From the NCBI GenBank assembly GCA_019307815.1, contig JAFDIV010000030.1, positions 1 to 38,505 on the forward strand: 38,505 nt of DNA, written 5' to 3'. The DNA is from Deltaproteobacteria bacterium. Its GTDB lineage: Bacteria > Desulfobacterota > DSM-4660 > Desulfatiglandales > Desulfatiglandaceae. The notes under the pieces were generated by a model. The model saw only the letters and a list, made by a program, of their open reading frames with translations, was not told the origin of the DNA and ran no database searches. Below are positions 17,306-25,828 of the stretch, piece after piece. Position 1 is the first letter of the stretch. Every line of letters begins with the position of its first letter. The position numbers and the translations under genes are program-made.

Positions 17306-18991
17306 CTAATAGATGCCTGGATCCCTGTAAACCCCAAAAACCTCCCTGAAAACGTCACAGACCTCTTGCAATGTGGCGTAGGCCTTTACTGCATCGATAA
17401 TGGGCTGCATCACATTGCGGTTGGCCACACAGGCCTCGCCCACCGCCTCCAGGCACTCTTTTACCTTGGCCTGGTCCCGTTCCTCCTTTATCCTATTTGT
17501 TTTCTCTATTTGGAGCTTTTCCAGTTCCTCGTCGATCTCCAAAATTTCCACTGGAATGTCTTCTTCCGTTACATATTTGTTTACTCCTACAAGGGTTCTT
17601 TCCTTTGAGTCGATCTGGCGCTGGAAATGATAGGCAGCATCGGCAATTTCCTGTTGAGGATAGTTCTTCTCTATGGCCGCAAGCATGCCACCCATGTCGT
17701 CAATCTTATGGATAATTTCAAAGGCCTCCTCCTCCATCTGGTTGGTGAGTGCCTCCACGCAATAGGACCCTGCCAGGGGATCTATGGTATTGGCTACTCC
17801 TGATTCCTCTGCAATAATTTGCTGGGTTCGCAGGGCAATGGTGGCTGCTTCCTCGGTGGGGAGGGCCAATACCTCGTCCAGAGAGTTGGTATGTAGCGAC
17901 TGGGTTCCTCCCAAGACGGCAGCAAGCGCCTCTAATGCCGTGCGTACAATGTTGTTGTAGGGCTGTTGGGCGGTAAGGGAGCAGCCGGCCGTCTGGGTAT
18001 GAAATCGCAGCCACCATGATCTGGGGTTTTTCGCCTTGAACCGTTCTTTCATGATCTTGGCCCACATACGTCTGGCGGCCCTAAATTTCGCAATTTCTTC
18101 AAAAAAGTCGATATGGCTATTAAAGAAAAATGAGAACCTCGGGGCAAACTGATCCACATCCAGGCCGCGGTCAATGGCTGCTTGAGTATAAGCAATGCCA
18201 TCGGCAAGCGTGAAGGCCAACTCCTGTACCGCCGTGGAACCTGCCTCCCGGATATGATAACCGCTGATGCTTATGGTGTTCCAGTTGGGTACTTCATAGG
18301 TGCCGAACTCCACCGTGTCCGTAATTAGGCGGAGGGAAGGTTCAGGGGGGCACATGAATGTCTTTTGTGCAATAAATTCCTTGAGCATATCATTCTGAAT
18401 GGTCCCGCCTAGGACCTTCCTGTCAATGCCCCTGTTCTCTGCCATGGCAATATACATTCCCCATATGACCGGCGCGGGAGGGTTAATGGTCATAGAGGTG
18501 GTGATCCTATCAATGGGCAGGCTTTGGAACAAATCCTCCATGTCTTTAAGGGTATCAATGGCCACCCCACACTTGCCCACTTCTCCCCTGGCCCTGGGTG
18601 AGTCCGAATCATAACCCATCAGGGTAGGCATGTCGAATGCTGTTGACAGCCCGGTCTGGCCTTGCTCTACAAGTAAATGAAACCGCTTGTTGGTGTCTTT
18701 TGCAGTGCCCAGGCCTGCGAACATCCTCATGGTCCACAGCCTTCCTCGGTACATGGAGGGCTGTACGCCTCGTGTAAAAGGGTACTCGCCAGGGAATCCG
18801 AGATCGTTCATAAAATCCTGATCCCTGATATCCTCTGGCGTATAAATGCGTTTTATCTCCCGGTCTGAGACGGTTGAAAATCGCTTACGTCTCTCTGGTC
18901 GAAGAGAAAAGGCATCTTCAAGCTTCTTTTCCCATTTCTTATACCCTTCCTCAATATCATCAAAAATATTAGGGTTGAATGTCTTGGCCAT
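17306..18991 (-). CDS. Acyl-CoA mutase large subunit, isobutyryl-CoA mutase-type residues
   Basis: A 561-residue TIM-barrel subunit of a B12-dependent acyl-CoA mutase, lacking the B12 domain, which is encoded separately downstream. Aligning by the invariant SISGYH motif puts His246 at position 244 of Propionibacterium methylmalonyl-CoA mutase. With the same offset of two, Arg84 equals Arg82 (CoA contact). The residue equivalent to Tyr89 is Phe91 (TMRMFAG), and that equivalent to Arg207, which binds the substrate carboxylate, is Gln209 (EFIAQKTF). Phe/Gln is the known isobutyryl-CoA mutase pair (Phe80/Gln198 in Streptomyces IcmA). Interconversion of butyryl-CoA and isobutyryl-CoA is therefore more likely than methylmalonyl-CoA/succinyl-CoA. 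The length (561) and free small subunit also match IcmA/IcmB. The ATG follows GGGAGGTAGACCC. It lies 35 bp after an acyl-CoA dehydrogenase gene. Confidence 0.93.
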   Translation of the reverse strand: MAKTFNPNIFDDIEEGYKKWEKKLEDAFSLRPERRKRFSTVSDREIKRIYTPEDIRDQDFMNDLGFPGEYPFTRGVQPSMYRGRLWTMRMFAGLGTAKDTNKRFHLLVEQGQTGLSTAFDMPTLMGYDSDSPRARGEVGKCGVAIDTLKDMEDLFQSLPIDRITTSMTINPPAPVIWGMYIAMAENRGIDRKVLGGTIQNDMLKEFIAQKTFMCPPEPSLRLITDTVEFGTYEVPNWNTISISGYHIREAGSTAVQELAFTLADGIAYTQAAIDRGLDVDQFAPRFSFFFNSHIDFFEEIAKFRAARRMWAKIMKERFKAKNPRSWWLRFHTQTAGCSLTAQQPYNNIVRTALEALAAVLGGTQSLHTNSLDEVLALPTEEAATIALRTQQIIAEESGVANTIDPLAGSYCVEALTNQMEEEAFEIIHKIDDMGGMLAAIEKNYPQQEIADAAYHFQRQIDSKERTLVGVNKYVTEEDIPVEILEIDEELEKLQIEKTNRIKEERDQAKVKECLEAVGEACVANRNVMQPIIDAVKAYATLQEVCDVFREVFGVYRDPGIY

Positions 18992-19026
18992 GGGTCTACC
19001 TCCCTGTTAAAGGTCCTACCCCACCC

Positions 19027-20175
19027 TTATCTGCCTCTAATAAGGTTCCTGGCTATCACAAGGCGCATGATCTCATTAGTGCCTTCATAGATCTGACAGA
19101 TCTTGGCATCCCTCATATGCCTTTCCATGGGATATTCCTTGCAATATCCATAGCCACCAAGGATCTGTATGCCTTCTATTGAGGCCCTCATCGTAACATC
19201 AGAGGCATACATTTTGGCCATGGCAGCCGCCTTCTCATAGGGTTTGTGATGATCCTCTAGCCATGCGGCGCGCAAGGTCAAAAGTTCGGCTGCATCTAGT
19301 TCAGTTGCCATATCCGCAAGTTTCCATTGGATCGCCTGAAAAGAGGCTATGGACTTGCCGAACTGCTCTCTTGTTTTGGCATACTCAAGGGCCTCTTCCA
19401 AAACCGCCCTTCCAATGCCCACTGCCTGGGCTGCAATACCGATCCTTCCACCGTCAAGGGTGGTGAGCATCTGCTTAAAGCCTTCTCCTTCTTTTCCAAG
19501 CAGCGCATCGGCAGGTAAACGTGCATCTTCAAAAACAAGCTCGGCCGTGCCAGAGGCAAGGATACCCAGTTTTTCCTCTAGCTTTGCCACACGAAACCCT
19601 GGGGTATTCTCAAGGTCCACCACAAAGGAGCTTATGCCCTTGTAGCCCACTCCTTTCTGGGTTACGGCCGCCAAAACGCAATAAGAGGCCACATTTCCAT
19701 TGGTGATGAACTTTTTCTCACCGTTGATGACCCATTCATCCCCATCTCTGACTGCAGTTGTCCTCATGTTGGCCGGGTCAGAGCCAGCACCCGCCTCGGT
19801 CAGCCCATAACAGCCAAGCTTTTCGCCAGAGGCACAGGGATAGAGATATTTCTTCTTTTGTTCCTCTGTGCCATAAGCCATAACTGGAAAACAGTATAGG
19901 GAATTGTTTACAGACATAATCACCCCTGTGGATGCACAGGCCTTTGACACTTCTATGAGGGCCAACACATAACTTACATTATCCATCCCTCCGCCACCGT
20001 ACTCCTCTGGCACCGCAACTCCCAGCATCTTCAGTTCGCCCAACTGTTTGATGATCTCTGCCGGGTGCTGGTGGGTCTTATCTAATTCAGCCGCCTTTGG
20101 CTTGATTTCTGCCTCGGCAAAACGCCGCACCATATCCTTGACCATCTGTTGTTCTTCAGTGAGTTCAAAATCCAT
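19027..20175 (-). CDS. Acyl-CoA dehydrogenase, short-chain type
   Basis: A 382-residue FAD enzyme that dehydrogenates acyl-CoA to enoyl-CoA and donates electrons to electron-transfer flavoprotein. It shows the family motifs CYGLTEAGAGSDPANM (flavin and substrate binding) and IYEGTNEIMRLVIARN at the C-terminus, with Glu364 at the catalytic-base position of butyryl-CoA dehydrogenases. The N-terminus MDFELTEEQQMVKDMVRRF is standard. The ATG lies 1 bp after the enoyl-CoA hydratase stop, so the pair is translationally coupled. Next to crotonase, thiolases and an isobutyryl-type mutase, butyryl-CoA is the likeliest substrate; a branched C4 acyl-CoA is the alternative. Confidence 0.93.
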   Translation of the reverse strand: MDFELTEEQQMVKDMVRRFAEAEIKPKAAELDKTHQHPAEIIKQLGELKMLGVAVPEEYGGGGMDNVSYVLALIEVSKACASTGVIMSVNNSLYCFPVMAYGTEEQKKKYLYPCASGEKLGCYGLTEAGAGSDPANMRTTAVRDGDEWVINGEKKFITNGNVASYCVLAAVTQKGVGYKGISSFVVDLENTPGFRVAKLEEKLGILASGTAELVFEDARLPADALLGKEGEGFKQMLTTLDGGRIGIAAQAVGIGRAVLEEALEYAKTREQFGKSIASFQAIQWKLADMATELDAAELLTLRAAWLEDHHKPYEKAAAMAKMYASDVTMRASIEGIQILGGYGYCKEYPMERHMRDAKICQIYEGTNEIMRLVIARNLIRGR

Positions 20176-20176
20176 C

Positions 20177-20965
20177 TCAGCTCAACTCCCCTTTGAATAC
20201 AGGTTTGCGCTTTTCCAGGAATGCGGATAGGCCTTCTTTACCGTCAGGGCTTGCCATGCAAAGCCCAAAGGCATCTGCCTCCAGAAAACAGCCTGACTTC
20301 AAATCCACATCCAATCCTCTGTCAATACAGTGTTTGACTGCCCTTATGGACACCTTTCCTTTTGAAGCCAGGAGCTTGGCGGTCTTCATGGTCTCCTCCC
20401 ACAGCTTGTCCGGTGGAAAGACCTTGTTCACCAGGCCGATCTCCTTTGCCTCTTGGGCGCTGATCATCAACCCACTCATGCAAAGCTCTTTGGCCATGGC
20501 CTTGCCCACAAGCCGGGCCAACCTCTGTGTTCCCCCAAAGCCCGGAATTATGCCCAGGTTTATCTCCGGCTGACCAAACTTGGCATTTTCCGAGGCATAG
20601 ATGAAATCACAGGCCATGGCTATCTCAGTCCCTCCCCCAAGTGCAAACCCATTGACACATGCAATCACAGGAATTGGTAGGGCCTCCAGTTTAAACAGGA
20701 GATCCTGCCCCTGTCTTGAAAAGGTATAGGCCTCAAGGGGACTAAAGTTCACCATAACGGAGATATCTGCGCCAGCCACAAAGGCCTTCTCTCCCTCGCC
20801 CGTCAACACCAAAACACGAATGGCCTTGTCTTTTTCAATTTTTTCAAGGGCATCGTTCAGCTCAGCAAGCACCGCTGGATTAATGGCATTAAGGGCCTTG
20901 GGCCTGTTGAATTTTATAATGGCCACTTCACCGTCTTTTTCAAACAGTATAGTCTCATATGCCAT
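20177..20965 (-). CDS. Enoyl-CoA hydratase (crotonase)
   Basis: A 262-residue crotonase that adds water to 2-enoyl-CoA to give 3-hydroxyacyl-CoA. The oxyanion-hole segments AGADISV (near 65) and ALGGG (near 110) are present. Both catalytic glutamates are kept: Glu114 in GGGTEIAM and Glu134 in FGQPEINLG, so true hydratase activity is expected rather than another crotonase-fold reaction. It lies between a thiolase (13 bp upstream) and an acyl-CoA dehydrogenase (1 bp downstream). No 3-hydroxyacyl-CoA dehydrogenase is in the window, so the next oxidation step must be encoded elsewhere. Confidence 0.95.
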   Translation of the reverse strand: MAYETILFEKDGEVAIIKFNRPKALNAINPAVLAELNDALEKIEKDKAIRVLVLTGEGEKAFVAGADISVMVNFSPLEAYTFSRQGQDLLFKLEALPIPVIACVNGFALGGGTEIAMACDFIYASENAKFGQPEINLGIIPGFGGTQRLARLVGKAMAKELCMSGLMISAQEAKEIGLVNKVFPPDKLWEETMKTAKLLASKGKVSIRAVKHCIDRGLDVDLKSGCFLEADAFGLCMASPDGKEGLSAFLEKRKPVFKGELS

Positions 20966-20978
20966 GATCCCCCACCTC

Positions 20979-22262
20979 CTATACGCTTTCCAGTACCGTA
21001 GCCATTCCCTGGCCCCCGCCTATGCACAGGGTGGCCAGGCCCAGGCTGTGGCCTTTTCTTTTCATCTCATTGGCAAGGGTAAGGATGATGCGGGCTCCAG
21101 TACATCCAATGGGATGGCCAATGGAAATCCCGCTTCCCAGGACGTTGGTCTTTTCTATGTCCAAATTCAGCTCCCGCAAACAGGCAATGGCCTGAGCCGC
21201 AAAGGCCTCATTTAACTCTATGGTACCAAAATCTCCCACTGAAAGATTCTCCTTTTTCAATACCTTTCTTACTGCAGGAATTGGCCCAAGTCCCATATAG
21301 GCCGGGTCAATGGCAGCGGAAGCATAGGCCCTTATCTTGACCAATGGCTCCAATCCCAGATCCTTGGCCTTTTCCTCGGCCATGAGCAGAAGGGCTGTGG
21401 CTGCATCGTTGATTCCTGAAGCATTGCCTGCGGTAATAGTCCCATCCTTTTTGAATGCAGGCCGGAGTTTGGCCATCTTCTCAACGCTGGTATCCATGGG
21501 CCGCTCATCCGTATCAAAGACAATGGGATCACCCTTACGTTGGGGTATCACCACAGGGACGATTTCGTCCTTGAAAACGCCATCGGCTATGGCCTTTCGC
21601 GCCCGCTGGTGACTCAGGGCCCCCAGCTCATCCTGTTCCTGACGGCTGATTCCATATCTTTCGGCAATGTTCTCGGCCGTAATACCCATGTGGTAGCCGT
21701 AGAAAATCTCAAACAGTCCATCCATTATCATAAGATCTACCAATTCCACATTGTTCATGCGGGCCCCCCATCGGGCCGAAGGGACGGCATAGGGAATCAT
21801 GCTCATATTTTCCATGCCCCCTGCAAGGATCACATCCGCCTCCCCGTACTTAATGGCCTGGGCAGCCAAAGTAACGGCCTTCATGCCTGAGGCGCAGACC
21901 TTGTTTACCGTAAGTGCAGGGGTTTCCTTGGAAATACCCGCCCGAATCATGGCCTGCCGGGCCACATTTTGTCCTTGTCCCGCACCAACCACATTCCCCA
22001 TAATTACTTCATCGATCTGGATTGGTTGAGCACCATCGTCATAGTCATAACCCTCTTTTTCAAGATCTATCCTTCCTCTTCCCTTGATTCCATCCGGCTC
22101 AAAACTCACCAGTTCGTCGCTGGCCTCTGGCCTCAGGTTAACCTTCTTGAGCGTCTCCTTTAATACAAGCGCGCCCAGTTGCACAACTGGTGTGCTCTTC
22201 AACGAGCCCCCAAAAGAACCAACCGGAGTCCTTGCACCTGACACAATTACCACATCTCTCAT
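20979..22262 (-). CDS. Acetyl-CoA acyltransferase (thiolase) with N-terminal insertion
   Basis: A 427-residue thiolase that cleaves 3-ketoacyl-CoA with CoA or condenses two acyl-CoAs. The catalytic residues are Cys123 in NKVCASGM, the His in GHPIGCTG and the Cys in LCIGGGQG; NEAFAAQ is also kept. It is longer than usual (about 390-400) because of an acidic insertion at about residues 46-80, between the first helix and the DEVIMGN strand. The ATG at 22260-22262 follows AAGGAG. It is the second of two tandem thiolases, 62 bp after the first, and precedes enoyl-CoA hydratase by 13 bp. The sequences are diverged, so different chain preferences are likely. Confidence 0.93.
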   Translation of the reverse strand: MRDVVIVSGARTPVGSFGGSLKSTPVVQLGALVLKETLKKVNLRPEASDELVSFEPDGIKGRGRIDLEKEGYDYDDGAQPIQIDEVIMGNVVGAGQGQNVARQAMIRAGISKETPALTVNKVCASGMKAVTLAAQAIKYGEADVILAGGMENMSMIPYAVPSARWGARMNNVELVDLMIMDGLFEIFYGYHMGITAENIAERYGISRQEQDELGALSHQRARKAIADGVFKDEIVPVVIPQRKGDPIVFDTDERPMDTSVEKMAKLRPAFKKDGTITAGNASGINDAATALLLMAEEKAKDLGLEPLVKIRAYASAAIDPAYMGLGPIPAVRKVLKKENLSVGDFGTIELNEAFAAQAIACLRELNLDIEKTNVLGSGISIGHPIGCTGARIILTLANEMKRKGHSLGLATLCIGGGQGMATVLESV

Positions 22263-22324
22263 ATCCTCATCTCCTTTTCATAATATTAGTTTTTAACTCT
22301 AACTCACCCTTATACTTGGCCGGC

Positions 22325-23515
22325 TTATGGTTCATTATATACCACCAACGTAACAGCCTCGCCTCCACCAAGGCAAAGGGTGGCCTGTCCTATCTCAGCG
22401 TCTTTATCTTTCATTGCATAAATCAAGGTAGTAAGTACCCTGGCCCCACTTGCGCCAATGGGATGACCAAGGGCAACAGCTCCCCCATTGATGTTTACCT
22501 TGGCAGGATCTAGGCCCAACTCCCTATTTATCGCCACAGACGAGGAACTGAATGCCTCATTAATCTCGTGGAGATCCACATCTCCTACTTTGAGCCCGTC
22601 CTTGGCCAAGACCTTTGGAATGGAATAAATGGGAGCCACCAGTACATATTTCATATCAATACCAGCAGAACCTTGGGCGCCTACCCTTACCAGGGGCTTG
22701 CAACCCAATGCCTCGGCCTTTTCCCTGGACATGACCACAAGGGCTGAGGCCCCATCACTTATTTTGGAGGCATTACCTGCGGTGACCCGGCCATTTTTTT
22801 TGAAGGCTGGTCGAAGTCTGGCCAGGGCTTCGGCACTGGTCTTGGGCTTCCTCAGGGGAATTTCATCCGTATCAAAAAGCTTGGGTTCGCCCTTCTTCAC
22901 CGGCACCTGCACAGGGATAATTTCATCCTTGAATTTTCCTTCTTCAATGGCCTTCCATGCCTTTTGATAAGAATTTAGCGCAAATTCGTCCATATCTTCA
23001 CGGGTTACACCATATTTATCAGCTACTAGTTCAGCACTCATACCCATATGAAAATCGTTCACATGATCCCACAATCCATCATGGACCATACCATCGATCA
23101 GGATACTATTGTTCATCCGGTAGCCTGTACGGGCCTTTTCCAGCATGTAAGGGCAAAGGTTCATATTTTCCTGGCCGCCGGCCACAACCACATCCGCATC
23201 CCCACATTTGATGGCCTGGGCCGCGAGCATCACCGCTTTAAGTCCTGACCCACATACCTTATTTACTGTTATGGCGCCAACACCCCAAGGCAATCCAGCT
23301 CGGACCATTGATTGCCTCGCCGGGTTCTGTCCCAGTCCATGAGGTAGCACACACCCCATGATAACCTCATCCACATCATCGTTTGTAATGCCTGCCCTTG
23401 ATATGGCCTCCTTAATGACCAGCGCACCCAAATCCGTGGCAGAAACAGTACTTAGCGAACCAGCGAAATCCCCTACAGGAGTTCTACAAGCACTTACAAT
23501 GACTACGTCTCTCAT
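22325..23515 (-). CDS. Acetyl-CoA acetyltransferase (thiolase), first gene of the operon
   Basis: A 396-residue thiolase of normal length. Active-site residues are Cys88 in NKVCGSGL, the His in GHPIGASG and the Cys in LCLGGGEA, with NEAFSSSS for the usual NEAFA region. It catalyses thiolytic cleavage of acetoacetyl-CoA or longer 3-ketoacyl-CoA. The chosen start is the ATG at 23513-23515 (MRDVVIVSACRTPVG), aligned with the second thiolase and 5 nt after a GGAAGG box. A TTG 13 codons upstream extends the frame without family similarity. It is the first gene after the divergent promoter region and appears to head the acyl-CoA oxidation operon. Confidence 0.93.
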   Translation of the reverse strand: MRDVVIVSACRTPVGDFAGSLSTVSATDLGALVIKEAISRAGITNDDVDEVIMGCVLPHGLGQNPARQSMVRAGLPWGVGAITVNKVCGSGLKAVMLAAQAIKCGDADVVVAGGQENMNLCPYMLEKARTGYRMNNSILIDGMVHDGLWDHVNDFHMGMSAELVADKYGVTREDMDEFALNSYQKAWKAIEEGKFKDEIIPVQVPVKKGEPKLFDTDEIPLRKPKTSAEALARLRPAFKKNGRVTAGNASKISDGASALVVMSREKAEALGCKPLVRVGAQGSAGIDMKYVLVAPIYSIPKVLAKDGLKVGDVDLHEINEAFSSSSVAINRELGLDPAKVNINGGAVALGHPIGASGARVLTTLIYAMKDKDAEIGQATLCLGGGEAVTLVVYNEP

Positions 23516-23600
23516 GTCGCCTTCCCTTTCCTTCGATGGACCTAATTTAGACAACTGGTTTCTAAACCGAATGCCAAAAGCATCAATAAAAATCCGTTGA

Positions 23601-23630
23601 TATATAAATGGAGTACCATGAGCAAGTCAA
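23601..23630 (-). promoter_or_regulatory. Candidate sigma-70 promoter of the acyl-CoA oxidation operon
   Basis: Read on the minus strand, TTGACT (23625-23630) and TATATA (23601-23606) are separated by 18 bp. The pair lies about 85 bp upstream of the first thiolase ATG. The -35 box has five of six consensus bases. The -35 lies in one arm of the inverted repeat at 23626-23658, which suggests regulation. Assigned by eye only. Confidence 0.45.
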
Positions 23631-23658
23631 GCATAAACGGTGTCCAGTTTTGCTTGAC
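23626..23658. repeat. Inverted repeat spanning divergent -35 boxes
   Basis: GTCAAGCA (23626-23633) and TGCTTGAC (23651-23658) are perfect 8-bp inverted arms, 25 bp centre to centre. The left arm overlaps the minus-strand TTGACT. The right arm contains a plus-strand TTGACA (23654-23659) facing the aminotransferase gene. This could be paired operator half-sites for a regulator controlling both directions, or simply two divergent -35 boxes of similar sequence. Confidence 0.5.
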
Positions 23659-23784
23659 AAGGAACCTTTGTCCCGATAAGTAAAGAATCCATTTTTTATG
23701 TCATGCACCGAAGGCATAATCCAAAATGCTAAATTGTTGTCAGTTGCTTAAACTGTCCACTAGCAATATTTAAGGAGTAGAGTC

Positions 23785-25098
23785 ATGAATTCCATTGCCA
23801 AAGAGTTAAACGAAACAATTAAAGACAGTAATGTCCACATATACCAGATGTTATCCCATGTGGGAAAATCCCTATTTTTCCCCAAGGGGATCCTATCCCA
23901 AAGTGCTGAAGCAAAGGAAAAGGCACACCGGTTCAACGCCACTATCGGGATGGCAACAGAAAATGGAAGGACAATGCACCTCAAACCCATCATGTCCAAG
24001 ATAGCTGGCCTTGAACCTGAACAAGCCCTCACATATGCCCCATCATTCGGCATCATGCCCCTCAGGGAAGCATGGCGGACATCTCTATACAAAAAAAATC
24101 CCTCTCTCTCTGAAAAGGAAATCAGCCTGCCCATAGTCACAAGTGGCGTGACCCATGCCCTTAGTGTTGTGGCTGACATGTGGATTGATCCCGGAGACAT
24201 TGTGGTCCTGCCAGATAAGATGTGGGGGAACTATAATCTTATCTTTTCTGTCCGGAGGGGTGCACAAATTGTCCACTACCCCCTTTTTGACTCAGGTGGA
24301 CGGTTTAATTTGGAAGGCTTCAAACACGTTCTGGAGTCAGAGGCCCAAGAAAACGGAAAGGTGACCACGATCCTGAATTTTCCAAATAACCCAACTGGAT
24401 ATACTATTACCCCTGACGAAGGCAAGGCCATGGTGGAAATCCTGACAGACATTGCCTCCAGGGGTATAAACGTGCTTGCTGTCACAGATGAGGCATATTT
24501 TGGGCTCTTTTTTGAAGATAATGTCCTAAAAGAGTCATTGTTTTCCCAACTCGTTGGAGTTGATCCCCGGATTGTGGCCATAAAGTTGGATGGTGCCACA
24601 AAAGAGGATTATGTATGGGGCCTCCGGGTAGGATTCATCACTTACGGCTGTTGGGCAAAAGGCCCTGTCCGTCCGATTTACGATGCCTTGGAAAAGAAAA
24701 CAGCTGGATGTGTGAGGGGTTCCATTTCCAATGCCTCTCATCTGAGTCAGGAAATCATCCTAAGCGCCATGCAAGACCCTGCCTATGAACAGGAAAAAAA
24801 GGCAAAATTCCAAATTATGATGGATAGGGCTGCTGAGATCAAAAGGGTCCTGGCTAATCCAAAATATGCTGAGGCCTGGGACCCTTATCCTTTCAATTCC
24901 GGGTATTTCATGTGTCTAAGGTTAAAGACAGTGGAGGCAGAGCCCCTAAGAACCCATTTGCTTAATGAATATGGCGTGGGACTCATCTCCCTGGGGAAAA
25001 CAGATCTTAGGGTTGCATTCTCGTGTATAGAAAAAGAGGATATCCAGGCCCTGTTTGACATCATATTCCAAGGTGTGAAGGATTTGGAAGCCAAATAG
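23785..25098 (+). CDS. PLP-dependent aminotransferase, class I/II
   Basis: A 437-residue fold-type I aminotransferase. The PLP-binding residues are visible: Asn202 in NFPNNPTGY, Asp235 in VTDEAYFG, Lys273 (Schiff base) in LDGATKEDY and the substrate-carboxylate Arg in TDLRVAFS near the end. The region around Lys273 (GATKEDYVWGLRVGF) differs from the SKxxxxxGxRxG of aspartate aminotransferases, so it is a distinct subgroup and the amino acid substrate cannot be named. The start is the ATG at 23785, after AAGGAGTAGAGTC. It diverges from the thiolase operon. The 205-bp region downstream, before cheW, holds no clear terminator. Confidence 0.88.
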   Translation: MNSIAKELNETIKDSNVHIYQMLSHVGKSLFFPKGILSQSAEAKEKAHRFNATIGMATENGRTMHLKPIMSKIAGLEPEQALTYAPSFGIMPLREAWRTSLYKKNPSLSEKEISLPIVTSGVTHALSVVADMWIDPGDIVVLPDKMWGNYNLIFSVRRGAQIVHYPLFDSGGRFNLEGFKHVLESEAQENGKVTTILNFPNNPTGYTITPDEGKAMVEILTDIASRGINVLAVTDEAYFGLFFEDNVLKESLFSQLVGVDPRIVAIKLDGATKEDYVWGLRVGFITYGCWAKGPVRPIYDALEKKTAGCVRGSISNASHLSQEIILSAMQDPAYEQEKKAKFQIMMDRAAEIKRVLANPKYAEAWDPYPFNSGYFMCLRLKTVEAEPLRTHLLNEYGVGLISLGKTDLRVAFSCIEKEDIQALFDIIFQGVKDLEAK

Positions 25099-25303
25099 GC
25101 CAACATGGCCTCGTCAAAATAGTGACGTCATTTTTCTGGAATCAGGTCAACACTAGTACCCTATCCCAACGGCTGTGATGCCTAATTTCAGCCCTTGCCT
25201 TACTATTCCGCATATGGCCACCTGATACTAATACCTCTGCCCCTTGGCATAAATTTTGAATACTTGTCCGTAATAACGCTCACTATAATCAGGAGGCTAA
25301 GTC

Positions 25304-25816
25304 ATGAATGATACTGTGTCTACCAATGAGAGCCAGGGGCAGGAGACTATAACAAAGGCGGGCAAATATTTGACTTTCATCCTTGCAGGTGAGGAGTATG
25401 GCATCGCTATTCTCAAGGTAAAGGAAATTATTGGCATGATGCCGGTGACCCCTGTACCTAAGGCCCCATCTTTTGTAAAAGGGGTCATAAATCTAAGGGG
25501 CAAGGTAATCCCCATCATGGATCTCCGCCTCAAATTCGGAATGGAGCCGCTGGACTATAATGAGCGAACCTGCATTATTGTGGTGGAGGTAACAACGGCC
25601 GAGGCAGGGGTAACAATGGGCCTTATTGTGGATTCCGTATCCGAAGTCCTGAATATTCGGGCCGAAGACATTCAAGAAACCCCTACTTTTGGGGCTCAGA
25701 TCGATACGGATTACATACTGGGAATAGCCAAGATGGATGGAAAGGTAAAAATCCTTTTGGATATTGATAAGGTTCTCTCCCTCAGGGAACTTCACGATAT
25801 GGAGAAAGCGGCCTAG
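25304..25816 (+). CDS. cheW: CheW chemotaxis coupling protein
   Basis: A 170-residue CheW with a short polar N-terminal extension (about 18 residues) before the domain. The typical receptor- and CheA-binding features are present: LTFILAGEEYGIAI, VKGVINLRGKVIPIMDLR near 63-80, GLIVDSVSEVL near 105 and a closing KILLDIDKVLS. CheW links chemoreceptors to the kinase CheA at the cell pole. No other che gene adjoins it; the chemoreceptor at 2588 is the nearest partner. The AGGAGG box at 25290-25295 fixes the start. A degenerate sigma-54-like element (TGGCAT-N5-TTGAA, 25245-25260) lies upstream but lacks the invariant C at -12. Confidence 0.95.
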   Translation: MNDTVSTNESQGQETITKAGKYLTFILAGEEYGIAILKVKEIIGMMPVTPVPKAPSFVKGVINLRGKVIPIMDLRLKFGMEPLDYNERTCIIVVEVTTAEAGVTMGLIVDSVSEVLNIRAEDIQETPTFGAQIDTDYILGIAKMDGKVKILLDIDKVLSLRELHDMEKAA

Positions 25817-25828
25817 GCCGAGATTTCT

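Noticed and set aside
25245..25260. Sigma-54-like element TGGCAT-N5-TTGAA upstream of cheW
   Set aside because: The -12 element lacks the invariant GC dinucleotide (GA instead), so it is not called as a promoter despite the correct spacing and the chemotaxis context.
25809..25820. 12-bp palindrome CGGCCTAGGCCG across the cheW stop codon
   Set aside because: It has no loop or T-run on either strand, so it does not look like a bidirectional terminator for the convergent cheW and penicillin-binding protein genes. Probably chance.
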